Assembly (NCBI RefSeq): GCF_000178975.2
Contig: NC_015064.1
Coordinates: 2,046,001-2,110,000, forward strand
DNA: 64,000 nucleotides
Source: Granulicella tundricola MP5ACTX9
Lineage (GTDB): Bacteria; Acidobacteriota; Terriglobia; Terriglobales; Acidobacteriaceae
Direction: 5' to 3'
Shown: piece after piece, positions 25,048 to 33,526 of the stretch
Numbering within the stretch: the first letter of the stretch is position 1
Layout: every line of letters begins with the position of its first letter
Program-made: the position numbers and the translations under genes
Notes under the pieces: generated by a model
Seen by the model: only the letters and a program-made list of their open reading frames with translations
Database searches by the model: none
Told to the model about the DNA's origin: nothing

Positions 25048-25905
25048 ATGAAAATGCACGTCGCTGTATCCCTGTCTTTACTCGCCGTTCCGCTCGCAAT
25101 TCACGCGGAACAACTGGTCCCCGCTGGTTCCATCATCCAGTGCACCGTCGCGGAAGCCAAGATCTCCTCCAAAACCACAAACGTCGGTGACCCGGTCCTC
25201 TGCCAGGTCAGCCATGTCGAGATGTATGGCCGCTCCACCTTCCCCTACGGCAGCTACCTCGTAGGCCACTTTGAGGACTACAAGGACCCCGGCCACTTCG
25301 TCGGCAAGGGTTGGATGGAACTCAAGTTCGACCGCATGGTCCTCCAACCCGACACTGTCATCCCCATCTCCGCCCGCGTCGTCGCCGCACCCAAGTACAA
25401 CGTCGACAAGGAGGGAAGAATCCTCGGCAACGGCCATCCCGTCCGCGACATCGTCGAGTGGTCCATCCCCATCCTCTGGCCCATCGATCTCATCAACCTC
25501 CCCCGCCGCGGCCCCAGCCCCGTCCTCAAGCCAGAGTCCCGCCTCACCCTCAAGCTGACCGACGACCTGGGCATCCCCACCCCCGACCAGATCCGCGAAG
25601 AGACCTTACCCCGCCGCCAGGCAGCCCTCATCGAGCGCCAACCCGCTCCCGAGCCCGTAGCCTACGAACCCCCACGCCAACAGTACGTCCCCCAGCAGAC
25701 CTACGCCCCGCAGCCCACCTACCAGCAGCAAGCCCCTCAAGTCGTCTACCAGATCAACCCACCCCAACCCGCACCGATCATCGTCCAGCAGCAGCCCGCC
25801 CCGCAGGTGGTCTACCAATACCCACCCCCACCGCCGCGCTACGTCCCGTACGGCTACTACACCCCCGTACCCGCCGCCTACCGTTACTATCCACCGGCCT
25901 ACTAG
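25048..25905 (+). CDS. Secreted protein with Pro/Gln/Tyr-rich tail
   Basis: 285 residues from the ATG at 25048 (GAGGAGG upstream; signal peptide MHVAVSLSLLAVPLAIHA). Residues 25-190 form a beta-rich domain (GSIIQCTVAEAKISSKTTNVGDPVLCQV, TFPYGSYLVGHFEDYKDPGHFVGKGWMELKFDRMVL) like the 'TrbI/outer-envelope' type domains found in Acidobacteria, but I cannot name a family with confidence. The last 80 residues are low complexity (Gln-Pro-Tyr). A TAGAAT hexamer near 24919 may be its -10 box. Probably envelope or exported; function unknown. Confidence 0.7.
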   Translation: MKMHVAVSLSLLAVPLAIHAEQLVPAGSIIQCTVAEAKISSKTTNVGDPVLCQVSHVEMYGRSTFPYGSYLVGHFEDYKDPGHFVGKGWMELKFDRMVLQPDTVIPISARVVAAPKYNVDKEGRILGNGHPVRDIVEWSIPILWPIDLINLPRRGPSPVLKPESRLTLKLTDDLGIPTPDQIREETLPRRQAALIERQPAPEPVAYEPPRQQYVPQQTYAPQPTYQQQAPQVVYQINPPQPAPIIVQQQPAPQVVYQYPPPPPRYVPYGYYTPVPAAYRYYPPAY

Positions 25906-25956
25906 CCCAAAACAAAGCGCCTGGCTGGAGCGACCCCCATCGCTCCAGCCCGCATT

Positions 25957-26961
25957 TTACTTCTGCGTAGCGATCCACCCATTCACACGCTCTTCCAATC
26001 CTTTCATCGGCAAAACGTAGTCCTTCGCAATCAGATCAGCAAAAGCCTTTGAGTCGAACCTGGCTCCCAGCGAGCCTTTCGCCTTCGCCCGCAACTCCAG
26101 AATCTTTGCCTCCTCCAGCCTCTGCCCGGACGGAGCAACGGCAGACGCCTTCCCGTCCGGACTCCCCGCCGGCACAGCCTGCACCTTCAAGAACTTCCCA
26201 AATCGCACATAAGCCGGTAGCACATCGTCCTGAATCGCATCCAGCGTCTCATCTGTAATCCGCTTGCGCTCAGCCGCACCGATGCTCGCCGAAAACCGCT
26301 TCAACGGCCGAGCAAACACGCTCTCCTCCGGCTTCTGCCCCGCGAGATCCTCCGTCTGCTTCTCCGCCATCTCCAGCACAGCCACAGGCTGAACCCGCCT
26401 CTCGTCGATCCCCGCCATCATGTCCTCGGTCGCCTGCCGAATCTGATCCGGTATCTTCTTCAGCCGTGTAATCCAGTCGTCATAGTCCTTCACCGTCTCA
26501 AACGATAGGGAAGCCGCCAACCCCGGCAACACAACCTGCACCCCGCCCGCCTGCGTCACCGGCATCTCCCACGCCTTCGCCCGAGCACCCTCCTCCGCCG
26601 CAGCCAGCCGCTCCTCCATCGTCTCCACAGCGAGCTTTTCATCCGCACTCAGCCCCGTCGTATCGATCTCCGCCAGCCGCACCAGGTACCCCTGCCCCCT
26701 CGCCAATCCATCGTTCACTGCCCGCGGAGAAAGATCCGAAAGCTGATCCCCATACCGCCGATCCCCCAACTCAGAAGCAAACTCAGGCGAGTGTTTCAAC
26801 TCGTCGTCCCACATCTCCTTGAACAGGGAACTCAGCGCCGCACTCCGCCCCGCAACTGAAGTCGCCGTCCCCGCCGTAAGCGGTCCCTGAGCAAATCCAG
26901 TCCCCACCAAAGCCAACCCCAAACCCACACGCCCAAAAAGAGAAAGACTCGAAAGCATCAT
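25957..26961 (-). CDS. DUF885 family protein lacking the metal-binding core
   Basis: 334 residues with signal peptide (VGLGLALVGTGFAQG). The first 240 residues match the N-terminal half of DUF885 putative metallopeptidases (EMWDDELKHSPEFASELGDRRYGDQLSDLS). The last 50 (EEAKILELRAKAKGSLGARFDSKAFADLIAKDYVLPMKGLEERVNGWI) match the family's extreme C-terminus. Family proteins are usually about 580-620 residues, and the missing middle part normally carries the HEA-GHH zinc motif; no HExxH-like sequence is present here. It looks like an internal deletion that kept frame, and is probably not a peptidase any more. Confidence 0.75.
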   Translation of the reverse strand: MMLSSLSLFGRVGLGLALVGTGFAQGPLTAGTATSVAGRSAALSSLFKEMWDDELKHSPEFASELGDRRYGDQLSDLSPRAVNDGLARGQGYLVRLAEIDTTGLSADEKLAVETMEERLAAAEEGARAKAWEMPVTQAGGVQVVLPGLAASLSFETVKDYDDWITRLKKIPDQIRQATEDMMAGIDERRVQPVAVLEMAEKQTEDLAGQKPEESVFARPLKRFSASIGAAERKRITDETLDAIQDDVLPAYVRFGKFLKVQAVPAGSPDGKASAVAPSGQRLEEAKILELRAKAKGSLGARFDSKAFADLIAKDYVLPMKGLEERVNGWIATQK

Positions 26962-26997
26962 GCCTCCGAGTCTAAATCCCCAGCCAATCCGAGACCC

Positions 26998-27801
26998 CTA
27001 AGCCAGCCCACCATCCAGCATCCTGTACAGCGTAGACCGGCTAATCCCCAGCAACTCAGAAGCCTTCAGCTTATTGCCGCTGCACCGTTCGAGCACATCC
27101 GCCACATGCTGCCGCATCACCTCATCCAGCCGCAGGATCGCCGTCTGCGCCCGTTCCACCACCGTAAACTCAGGCACATCCTCCTCGCGTAGCACCCCGT
27201 TCCGTGCCGACACCCGCAGCATCTCCGTCAGCTCAGCAAGGTTTCCCGGCCACCCATGCCCGCGCAGCTTCTCCATCGCCCCATCACTCACCCGTACCAT
27301 CCCCACCAGCGCCGACAGATCCTCCATCCGCTCCCGCAATGCAGGCACCCGAATCTCCATCCCGGAGATCCGCACACATAGATACTGCCGCATCCGCCCC
27401 GCCGCCACCATCCCCTTCAGCTCCCCGTCAGCCGAGCACACTAGCCTCACTTCTGTCTCCCGTGCCCGCATCATCCGGTCCATTCGCTCCAGCCGCCCCA
27501 TCAGCCCATCCTGTTCCTCCATCCCCAGCGCTTCCAGCCCATAAAGGTAGAGCGTCCCCATCCGTGCCCGATCCACCATCTCGTCCGTCAGCTCCCCCGC
27601 CGGGCAGCAAACAAAATCCCCGTCGACCAGACTCAGCCGATGCAGCTCCCGAGCAACCTCCCGCTTTCCAACCCCCACCTCGCCCATTACCAGCGCCGTC
27701 CGGTAGTACGGAGCCATCCGGCTCACCTGCACCCGCAGCCTCACCGCGCCTTCGCTCGCCCCCACGAACACCAAACCCTCGAACTCTGAATCGATCCACA
27801 T
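26998..27801 (-). CDS. Degenerate sigma-54-type activator (AAA remnant plus Fis HTH)
   Basis: About 267 residues from the ATG at 27801 (MWIDSEFEGLV). Walker A is intact (GEVGVGKREVARELH) and the end of the AAA region retains VPALRERMEDL and GHGWPGNLAELTEML. The C-terminus is a Fis-type helix-turn-helix (VADVLERCSGNKLKASELLGISRSTLYRML). The GAFTGA loop that contacts sigma-54 is absent: the sequence goes from FVCCPAGEL to GTLYLYGLEAL (in place of the Walker B GTLFLDEI). It also lacks a receiver domain. It likely binds DNA but may not activate sigma-54 promoters. A terminator separates it from the bacilliredoxin gene. Confidence 0.78.
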   Translation of the reverse strand: MWIDSEFEGLVFVGASEGAVRLRVQVSRMAPYYRTALVMGEVGVGKREVARELHRLSLVDGDFVCCPAGELTDEMVDRARMGTLYLYGLEALGMEEQDGLMGRLERMDRMMRARETEVRLVCSADGELKGMVAAGRMRQYLCVRISGMEIRVPALRERMEDLSALVGMVRVSDGAMEKLRGHGWPGNLAELTEMLRVSARNGVLREEDVPEFTVVERAQTAILRLDEVMRQHVADVLERCSGNKLKASELLGISRSTLYRMLDGGLA

Positions 27802-27841
27802 GCCTAATCGGCTTATCGGCAGCCACCACCCGTCCGTAATA

Positions 27842-27878
27842 ACAAAAAGGTGGCACCAGCCGAAGCTGATGCCACCTT
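27842..27878 (-). terminator. Intrinsic terminator after the bacilliredoxin gene
   Basis: On the minus strand: AAGGTGGCATCAGC-TTCG-GCTGGTGCCACCTT followed by TTTG. The 14-bp stem (one G-U pair) has a UUCG tetraloop and a T run, a textbook intrinsic terminator, 25 bp after the stop at 27903. Confidence 0.9.
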
Positions 27879-27902
27879 GACTTGCATTCAAAAAGCCTGC
27901 TC

Positions 27903-28328
27903 TTACGCAGTTGCCTTCGCGCAATAAGCGTCGAATGCCCGTGCCAGCTCCTGCGCAATCGCCGGTGCGGTCGAGGTCTCGATCGCCGAACGCTGCATCA
28001 GGTAAACAAGCTGACCGTCGCGCAGAATCGCAATCGCGGGCGAAGTCGGAGGATGTCCGCCAAAATAACCGCGCGCCTTCTCGGTGGCCTCACGGTCCTG
28101 TCCTGCAAACACCGTCACCGCATGATCCGGCTTCGTCGTATGCTGCATCGCCAGGCGTACGCCCGGACGCATCTTACCCGCCGCGCAGCCGCAGATCGAG
28201 TTCACAATCAACATCGTCGTCCCGGACTGCGCCACTGCGGTATCGACATCAGCCGCCGTACGAGCCTCACTTACACCAGCGCGAACAAGCTCCTCGCGCA
28301 TCGGAATCACCATAATCTCTGGATACAT
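27903..28328 (-). CDS. BrxA/BrxB family bacilliredoxin
   Basis: 141 residues, thioredoxin-like fold. The redox motif CGC is at residues 46-48 (IVNSICGCAAGKMRPG), the hallmark of YphP/YqiW bacilliredoxins that remove bacillithiol (or similar) adducts from proteins. Other family blocks: MYPEIMVIPMREELVRAGVSE, VTVFAGQDREATEKARGYFGGHPPTSPAIAILRDGQLVYLMQR. RBS AGGAGGG upstream. Its own terminator follows and the next gene upstream is the divergent marR-fabF unit, so it is monocistronic. Confidence 0.92.
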   Translation of the reverse strand: MYPEIMVIPMREELVRAGVSEARTAADVDTAVAQSGTTMLIVNSICGCAAGKMRPGVRLAMQHTTKPDHAVTVFAGQDREATEKARGYFGGHPPTSPAIAILRDGQLVYLMQRSAIETSTAPAIAQELARAFDAYCAKATA

Positions 28329-28415
28329 CGTTGCCCTCCTGAAGGGGTACTACCTGAAAACCAACCTGTCCAATAATACCGGCTCTGTCCACTACCCGTA
28401 CACAACCCGCCAATA

Positions 28416-28437
28416 CGTGTAATTACACGAGTATAAT
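28416..28437 (+). promoter_or_regulatory. marR promoter and perfect-palindrome operator
   Basis: A consensus TATAAT (28432-28437) lies directly after a perfect 14-bp palindrome CGTGTAATTACACG (28416-28429) that fills the place between -35 and -10. The start codon is at 28450, so the leader is only about six bases. Autorepression by the MarR protein is the obvious reading. Confidence 0.75.
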
Positions 28438-28449
28438 CCAATCAGCACA

Positions 28450-28911
28450 ATGAAGTCCCAAACCAACCCCGGCGACCTCGGCTGCACCTGCTACCGCCTC
28501 CGCCAGTCCGCCCGCCTTACCACTCGGCTCTACGACCGGCACCTCGCACCATCCGGCCTCAACATCGGCCAGTTCGGCATCCTGGCCACCCTCGCAGCCA
28601 TGCACGGCCAGACCATCTCCAACCTCGCCGCGGTCCTCCAGCTTGACCGGACCACTCTCACCCGCAACCTGCTCCCACTCCAGAAGCTCGGCCTTGTTGA
28701 GGTTGAACCAGGCCCTGACAAGCGCGCCCGTTCTCTCAGCCTTACCCAGCCGGGCAGGGAAGCACTCGCCCAGGCCAAGCCCCTCTGGCAGGCCGCCCAG
28801 CAGGCCCTTGAGCAGCAACTCGGTAAGCCCGAATCACGCCATCTCAACCAGACCCTCGATCGGACGCTCAGCCGTCTCGCACTACAGGAAGGACCGCAAC
28901 ACCATGCATAA
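28450..28911 (+). CDS. MarR family transcriptional regulator
   Basis: 153 residues. Winged-helix MarR domain: LTTRLYDRHLAPSGLNIGQFGILATLA, LAAVLQLDRTTLTRNLLPLQKLGLVEVEPGPDKRARSLSLT. Cys12 and Cys14 (GCTC) near the N-terminus could sense oxidants. The gene overlaps fabF by eight bases, so the regulator and the condensing enzyme are translated together. A palindrome on the promoter (28416) suggests autoregulation. The arrangement recalls FabT-type MarR control of fatty-acid genes in Firmicutes, but sequence alone does not establish that. Confidence 0.88.
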   Translation: MKSQTNPGDLGCTCYRLRQSARLTTRLYDRHLAPSGLNIGQFGILATLAAMHGQTISNLAAVLQLDRTTLTRNLLPLQKLGLVEVEPGPDKRARSLSLTQPGREALAQAKPLWQAAQQALEQQLGKPESRHLNQTLDRTLSRLALQEGPQHHA

Positions 28912-30145
28912 CCATCGCGTAGTCGTCACCGGAGTAGGCCTCATCAGTCCCGTAGGCACAGGAACGGAGGAGACCTGGGCTGCGCTCCTCAAAGGTCAAT
29001 CTGGCATCGCACCCATCACCCTCTTTGACGCCTTGCGCTTCTCCTGCCGCTTCGCCGGTGAAGTCAAGAACTTCGTCCCGGAGAACTACATCGACCGCAA
29101 GGACATCAAGAAGATGGGCCGCTTCATCCAGTTCGCCATGGCCGCCACGCAATTCGCCATGGCGCAGTCTGGCCTCGTCATCACGGAAGAGAACGCAGAC
29201 CGCGTCGGCGTCTACGTCGGCAGCGGCATCGGAGCCTTTGAGGTCATTGAGCGCGAGCACTCCAAGCTCCTCACCGGCGGCCCGGACCGCGTCTCGCCCT
29301 TCTTCATCAACGCCACCATCGCCAACCTCGCCTCGGGCCAGATCTCCATCAAGTACGGCGCCGCCGGCCCCAGCCTCACCGTAGCTACCGCCTGCACCAC
29401 CGGAGCCCATGGCATCGGGGAAGCCTGGCACGTCATCCAGCGCGGCGACGCGGACGTCATGATCTGCGGCGGCAGTGAAGCCGCCGTCACGCCACTCTCC
29501 GTCGCCGGCTTCGCCTCCATGCGAGCCCTCTCCACCCGCAACGACTCCCCCACCACCGCCTCCCGCCCCTGGGATACCCAGCGCGACGGCTTCGTCGTCG
29601 GCGAAGGCGCAGGCATCCTCATCCTGGAAACCCTTGAGTACGCCCAGGCCCGCGGAGCCACCATCCTCGCTGAAGTCTCCGGCTACGCCGCCAACTCCGA
29701 CGCCTTCCACACCAACGCCCCACCGGAGGACGGCCGCGGCGTACGCAAGGTCATGCAGCTCGCCCTCAAAAGCGCCGGCATCGAGCCTCATCAGGTCGGC
29801 TATCTCAACGCCCACGCCACCAGCACGCCCCTCGGCGACCGCGCCGAGGCGCAGGCCATCGCCGCCACCTTCGGCCCCCACGCCAAGGACCTCCTCGTCA
29901 GCTCCACCAAGTCCATGACCGGCCACCTCCTCGGCGGAGCCGGAAGCCTGGAGGCCGGTATCACCGTCCTGGCTCTCCGCGATCAGATCGCCCCACCCAC
30001 CACCAACCTCGAAACCCCGGACGAGAACATCAAGCTCAACCTCGTCCGCGACACCCCCGTCCCCGTCGCCATGGACTACGCCATGACCAACTCCTTCGGC
30101 TTCGGAGGCACCAACGCCTCCCTCATCTTCCGCCGCTGGTCGTAA
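28904..30145 (+). CDS. fabF: 3-oxoacyl-ACP synthase II (FabF)
   Basis: 413 residues from the ATG at 28904 (AGGAAGGA upstream); the frame's apparent start at 28643 is inside marR and rejected. Condenses acyl-ACP with malonyl-ACP in fatty-acid elongation. Catalytic triad: Cys164 (VATACTTGAHG), His304 (NAHATSTPLGD), His341 with Lys336 (SSTKSMTGHLLGGAG). The full-length KAS fold ends with MTNSFGFGGTNASLIFRRW. It is unaccompanied by acpP, fabG or fabH, which usually cluster with it, so it may be a second, conditionally expressed KAS under the MarR protein. Confidence 0.92.
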   Translation: MHNHRVVVTGVGLISPVGTGTEETWAALLKGQSGIAPITLFDALRFSCRFAGEVKNFVPENYIDRKDIKKMGRFIQFAMAATQFAMAQSGLVITEENADRVGVYVGSGIGAFEVIEREHSKLLTGGPDRVSPFFINATIANLASGQISIKYGAAGPSLTVATACTTGAHGIGEAWHVIQRGDADVMICGGSEAAVTPLSVAGFASMRALSTRNDSPTTASRPWDTQRDGFVVGEGAGILILETLEYAQARGATILAEVSGYAANSDAFHTNAPPEDGRGVRKVMQLALKSAGIEPHQVGYLNAHATSTPLGDRAEAQAIAATFGPHAKDLLVSSTKSMTGHLLGGAGSLEAGITVLALRDQIAPPTTNLETPDENIKLNLVRDTPVPVAMDYAMTNSFGFGGTNASLIFRRWS

Positions 30146-30238
30146 CTCATAACTGACAACTCAAAACTCGGAACTGTTCAATGTAGCCTTCCTCTCCCAG
30201 CCTCACGACTCAACGGAGAATACCGTAACCTAACGCAA

Positions 30239-31297
30239 GTGCAGATCGAACAAAACATCCCCCTCGCCCCCTACACCACCCTCCGCATTGGAGGCCCCGC
30301 CCGTTACTTCGCCCAAGCCACCACCGAAGCCGACCTCATCGAAGCCATCACCTTTGCCCGCACCAACGATCTCCCCCTCTTCATCCTCGGCGGAGGCTCC
30401 AACCTCCTCGTCTCCGACGCCGGCTTTCCCGGCCTCGTCCTCCAGGCAGCCCTCGCTCCGAACGCCCTCCACATAGCCCCACCCATCAACGGCGAGATCA
30501 CCTACACGGTCCCCGCCGGATACGACTGGGACGCCTTCGTCCTAGCCACCTCCCAGGCCGGCCTCACCGGCATCGAATCCCTCGCCGGCATCCCCGGCAT
30601 GGTCGGCGGCTCCCCCGTCCAGAACATCGGAGCCTACGGCCAGGAGGTCTCCCAAACCATCTCCGCCGTCCACGCCCTCGACCTGGAAACCCTTACCCCC
30701 CGCACCTTCAGCAGGGAAGACTGCGGCTTCGCCTACCGCACCAGCATCTTCAACTCCACCCATCGCAACCGCTACATCATCACCGCAGTCGAATTCACCT
30801 TCGCCCTTGCCGCCACACCCACCCTCACCTACGCCGACCTAAAAAAGCACTTCGCCGCCACCACCAATCCAACCCCCCTCGAAATCTACGAAGCCGTCCG
30901 CGCAATCCGCCGCACCAAGGGCATGCTCATCCTGCCCACAGACGCCGAACCCGACTTCCGCTCCGCAGGCTCCTTCTTCAAGAACCCCATCGTCCCCGCC
31001 GCAACCCTGAACCACATAGCCGTAGCCCTGAGCATCGCCCCCGAAAAGATCCCCCACTGGCCCACCGGCCCCCACGAAATCAAACTCCCCGCAGCCTGGC
31101 TTATCGAGCAAGCCGGTTTTCCCAAAGGCTTCACCCAAGGCAACGCCGCCATCTCTACCTGCCACACCTTAGCCTTGGTCAACCACTCCGGCCAAGCCAC
31201 CTGCGCCGACCTCCTCGCCCTTCGCGACACCATCACCCAAAAAGTCCAGTCCCTCTTCGAAATCCCCCTCCATCAGGAGCCCGTCTACCTCTCCTAA
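30239..31297 (+). CDS. murB: UDP-N-acetylmuramate dehydrogenase
   Basis: 352 residues, GTG start at 30239. FAD enzyme reducing UDP-GlcNAc-enolpyruvate to UDP-MurNAc in peptidoglycan synthesis. FAD-binding region TTLRIGGPARYF, LPLFILGGGSNLLVSD, then GIESLAGIPGMVGGSPVQNIGAYGQEV; catalytic serine in RSAGSFFKNP; the C-terminal HQEP carries the conserved Glu. The extra segment between NRYIITAVEF and the end (type I, E. coli-like) is present. Other mur genes are not adjacent. Convergent with modC (12 bp between stops). Confidence 0.93.
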   Translation: MQIEQNIPLAPYTTLRIGGPARYFAQATTEADLIEAITFARTNDLPLFILGGGSNLLVSDAGFPGLVLQAALAPNALHIAPPINGEITYTVPAGYDWDAFVLATSQAGLTGIESLAGIPGMVGGSPVQNIGAYGQEVSQTISAVHALDLETLTPRTFSREDCGFAYRTSIFNSTHRNRYIITAVEFTFALAATPTLTYADLKKHFAATTNPTPLEIYEAVRAIRRTKGMLILPTDAEPDFRSAGSFFKNPIVPAATLNHIAVALSIAPEKIPHWPTGPHEIKLPAAWLIEQAGFPKGFTQGNAAISTCHTLALVNHSGQATCADLLALRDTITQKVQSLFEIPLHQEPVYLS

Positions 31298-31309
31298 TCC
31301 CCGGCGACA

Positions 31310-32020
31310 CTACGCCAAAACCCCCAGCAGCCTCTCCCGTTCCTCCCCCAACACATCCTCAACCGCCCCCTGCCTCACCACCCGACCCTCGCTCATCCTC
31401 ACCACCTCCGCCCCCAGCAGAAACGCCTCTCCCACGTCATGCGTCACGCTGACCACCGGCGTCTTTCCCAGCCACTCTCGTAGCCGCCCAATCAGCGAGT
31501 CCCTCAGCCGTCCATCCAGCCCGGAAAACGGCTCATCCAGCAGCAGAATCTCCCCTTCACCCACCGCCGCCCGCACCACCGACACCATCTGCCGCTGCCC
31601 GCCCGAAAGCTCCCCCGGCATCTTCCGTTCCAGCTCCCCCAACCCAAAGTGCCGTATCGCCGATTCCAGCCAGGCCTCGCGCCCCGGCCCCACATGCGCC
31701 TGCATCAGGTTCTCCCTGACTGTCATCTTCGGAAACAACATAGCCGCCTGCCCCGCATATCTGAGCCCACGTTTATGCGCCGGCAAAAACCGCCGCGTCC
31801 CCGTATCCACCAGCACCCGCTGCCGAGTCCCCGTCCGCACCGAGATCCTACCCTCATCCGGCCGCACGAACCCAGCCACCGCCCGCAGCACCGTACTCTT
31901 CCCACTCCCAGAAGGCCCAAACAGCACCGTCCAGCCCCCGCCGGCCTCAAACGCCACGTCCAACTCCAGCGTCCCCATCCGATGCTTCAGCCTCACCGCC
32001 AGCAGCGTGTCAGATAACAT
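31310..32020 (-). CDS. modC: Molybdate ABC transporter ATPase (short form)
   Basis: 236 residues from the ATG at 32020, overlapping modB by 11 bp. ABC motifs complete: Walker A GPSGSGKST, signature LSGGQRQ, Walker B ILLLDEPF, H-loop SVTHD. E. coli ModC has about 350 residues because of a C-terminal molybdate-binding (MOP/TOBE) domain; this one ends right after the nucleotide-binding domain (GAVEDVLGEERERLLGVLA), so that regulatory domain is missing. Last gene of modABC. Confidence 0.85.
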   Translation of the reverse strand: MLSDTLLAVRLKHRMGTLELDVAFEAGGGWTVLFGPSGSGKSTVLRAVAGFVRPDEGRISVRTGTRQRVLVDTGTRRFLPAHKRGLRYAGQAAMLFPKMTVRENLMQAHVGPGREAWLESAIRHFGLGELERKMPGELSGGQRQMVSVVRAAVGEGEILLLDEPFSGLDGRLRDSLIGRLREWLGKTPVVSVTHDVGEAFLLGAEVVRMSEGRVVRQGAVEDVLGEERERLLGVLA

Positions 32021-32702
32021 CGCCACCTCGTCCCCGCCCCGCATAAACCGCAATCAGCGCCGCCAGCGACAGGCACAGCAGCACCGCCGCCGTCTGATTC
32101 GCTCCCGCATAGTTGAAGTCCTGGACCTGGTCGAACAGCACGATCGAAAGCGTCCGCGTCGCCCCCGGCAGGTTCCCCCCCAGCATCAGCACCACCCCAA
32201 ACTCACCCACCGTATGCGAGAACGCCAGCACCCCCGCCGCCAGCATAGACCCACTCACCATCGGCAGCACCACTCGCCGGAAGCTCACCCAAGGCGACAT
32301 CCCCAACCCCGCCGCCGCCTCAAGATACCGCCCATCCAGCCCCCTGAACCCAGCCACCAGAGGCTGCACCGCAAACGGCAGCGAATAGATACAAGACCCC
32401 ACCAGCAATCCGGAAAAGCTGAAAGCCAGCGGATGCCCAATCACGTCGATGATCCCGCGCCCAATCGCAGTCTGCGGCCCCAACATCACCAGCAGATAAA
32501 ATCCAAGCACCGTAGGCGGAAGCACCAGCGGCAGGCTCACGATCGCCTGCACCCCCGCTCGCCCGAATCCTCGTCCCCGCGCAATCCACCATGCCAGAGG
32601 CACCGCCACAATCAGCAAAAGGAGCGTAGTCATCCCTGCCAGCCGCAACGTCAAAATGAGTGCCCCAACATCCATTCCGACCAGTGTACCCGCCAACCCC
32701 AC
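32010..32702 (-). CDS. modB: Molybdate ABC transporter permease
   Basis: 230 residues with five membrane helices. ModB features: TTLLLLIVAVPLAWWIARGRGF, VQAIVSLPLVLPPTVLGFYLLVMLG, and the ABC-coupling loop LEAAAGLGMSPWVSFRRVVLPM, then FSHTVGEFGVVLMLGGNLPG, which is typical of molybdate permeases. It lies between modA (48 bp upstream) and modC (overlapping), in the standard order. Confidence 0.9.
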   Translation of the reverse strand: MGLAGTLVGMDVGALILTLRLAGMTTLLLLIVAVPLAWWIARGRGFGRAGVQAIVSLPLVLPPTVLGFYLLVMLGPQTAIGRGIIDVIGHPLAFSFSGLLVGSCIYSLPFAVQPLVAGFRGLDGRYLEAAAGLGMSPWVSFRRVVLPMVSGSMLAAGVLAFSHTVGEFGVVLMLGGNLPGATRTLSIVLFDQVQDFNYAGANQTAAVLLCLSLAALIAVYAGRGRGGDVI

Positions 32703-32750
32703 CCAAATCGGCCCCAGAGTAACCGGTCAAACGTCACCACCAGCCGAGTA

Positions 32751-33509
32751 CTACCGCACCGCCTCCAACCCAAACTGGTCCAGGTGCTCCTGCACGTCCG
32801 TCGACCGCATCCACCCCACAAAGTCCTTCGCCTCCGCTAGATGCGGCGATCCCTTCATCACCACCGCGCACTGCCGGATATCCGGATAGATCTTAGGCAC
32901 CCGCACAAACTGCCCTTCCTTCTTGAACCGATCGGAACTCGCCAGCGTCAGCGAAATGAATCCCACCTGCGCGTTCCCCGTCTCCACAAACTGCGCCGTC
33001 TGCGCGATATTCTCCCCCACCACCAGCTTCCCCTTCACATCGTCGAAGATCTTCAGCCACCGCATCGCCGCATAAGCCGCCCGTCCGTAAGGCGCATGAA
33101 ACTCATCCGCCACCGCGATCCGCGTGATCCTCGGGTCCTTCAACAAATCCGTACTCAAAGGAGCACCTAGGTCGTTCTTCGCCCAAAGCACCAGCGCCCC
33201 CTTCGCATAGGGCTCCGGCTCTTTCTCATCCGTCAGCCCCGCCGCCACCACTCTCTCCGGGAACGAGAAGTCCGCCCCCAGGAACACATCGAACGGAGCC
33301 CCATTCACAATCTGCGTCGCCAGCGCGCTGGAAGACCCAAACGTCACCAGCAGCTTCGTCCCCGTCTTCTTCTCATACGCCGCCGCAAACACCGGCATCA
33401 CAGGTTGCAGATCCGCCGCCGCCGCCACCCGCAGCTCTTTCTGCTGTCCAAAACCCGTGGCGAAACCCAGCATCATCACCAGGCACAGTTTCACCCAGCC
33501 CCGTCCCAT
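32751..33509 (-). CDS. modA: Molybdate-binding periplasmic protein
   Basis: 252 residues from the ATG at 33509 (signal peptide WVKLCLVMMLGFATGFGQQ). ModA pattern: LRVAAAADLQPVMPVFAAAYEKKTGTKLLVTFGSSSALATQIVNGAPFDVFLGADFSFPERV, then GRAAYAAMRWL, VGENIAQTAQFVETGNAQVGFISL; the Ser/Ala oxyanion ligands of this family fall in AAADL and GSSSAL. Captures molybdate or tungstate for ModBC. Its start codon is 17 bp from that of the divergent thrC, so the two promoters must overlap coding sequence. Confidence 0.9.
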   Translation of the reverse strand: MGRGWVKLCLVMMLGFATGFGQQKELRVAAAADLQPVMPVFAAAYEKKTGTKLLVTFGSSSALATQIVNGAPFDVFLGADFSFPERVVAAGLTDEKEPEPYAKGALVLWAKNDLGAPLSTDLLKDPRITRIAVADEFHAPYGRAAYAAMRWLKIFDDVKGKLVVGENIAQTAQFVETGNAQVGFISLTLASSDRFKKEGQFVRVPKIYPDIRQCAVVMKGSPHLAEAKDFVGWMRSTDVQEHLDQFGLEAVR

Positions 33510-33526
33510 GCGATACCCTGTACCAA

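Noticed and set aside
28643..28903. N-terminal extension of FabF
   Set aside because: It lies in another frame of marR; the KAS fold starts at MHNHRVVVTG with its own RBS.
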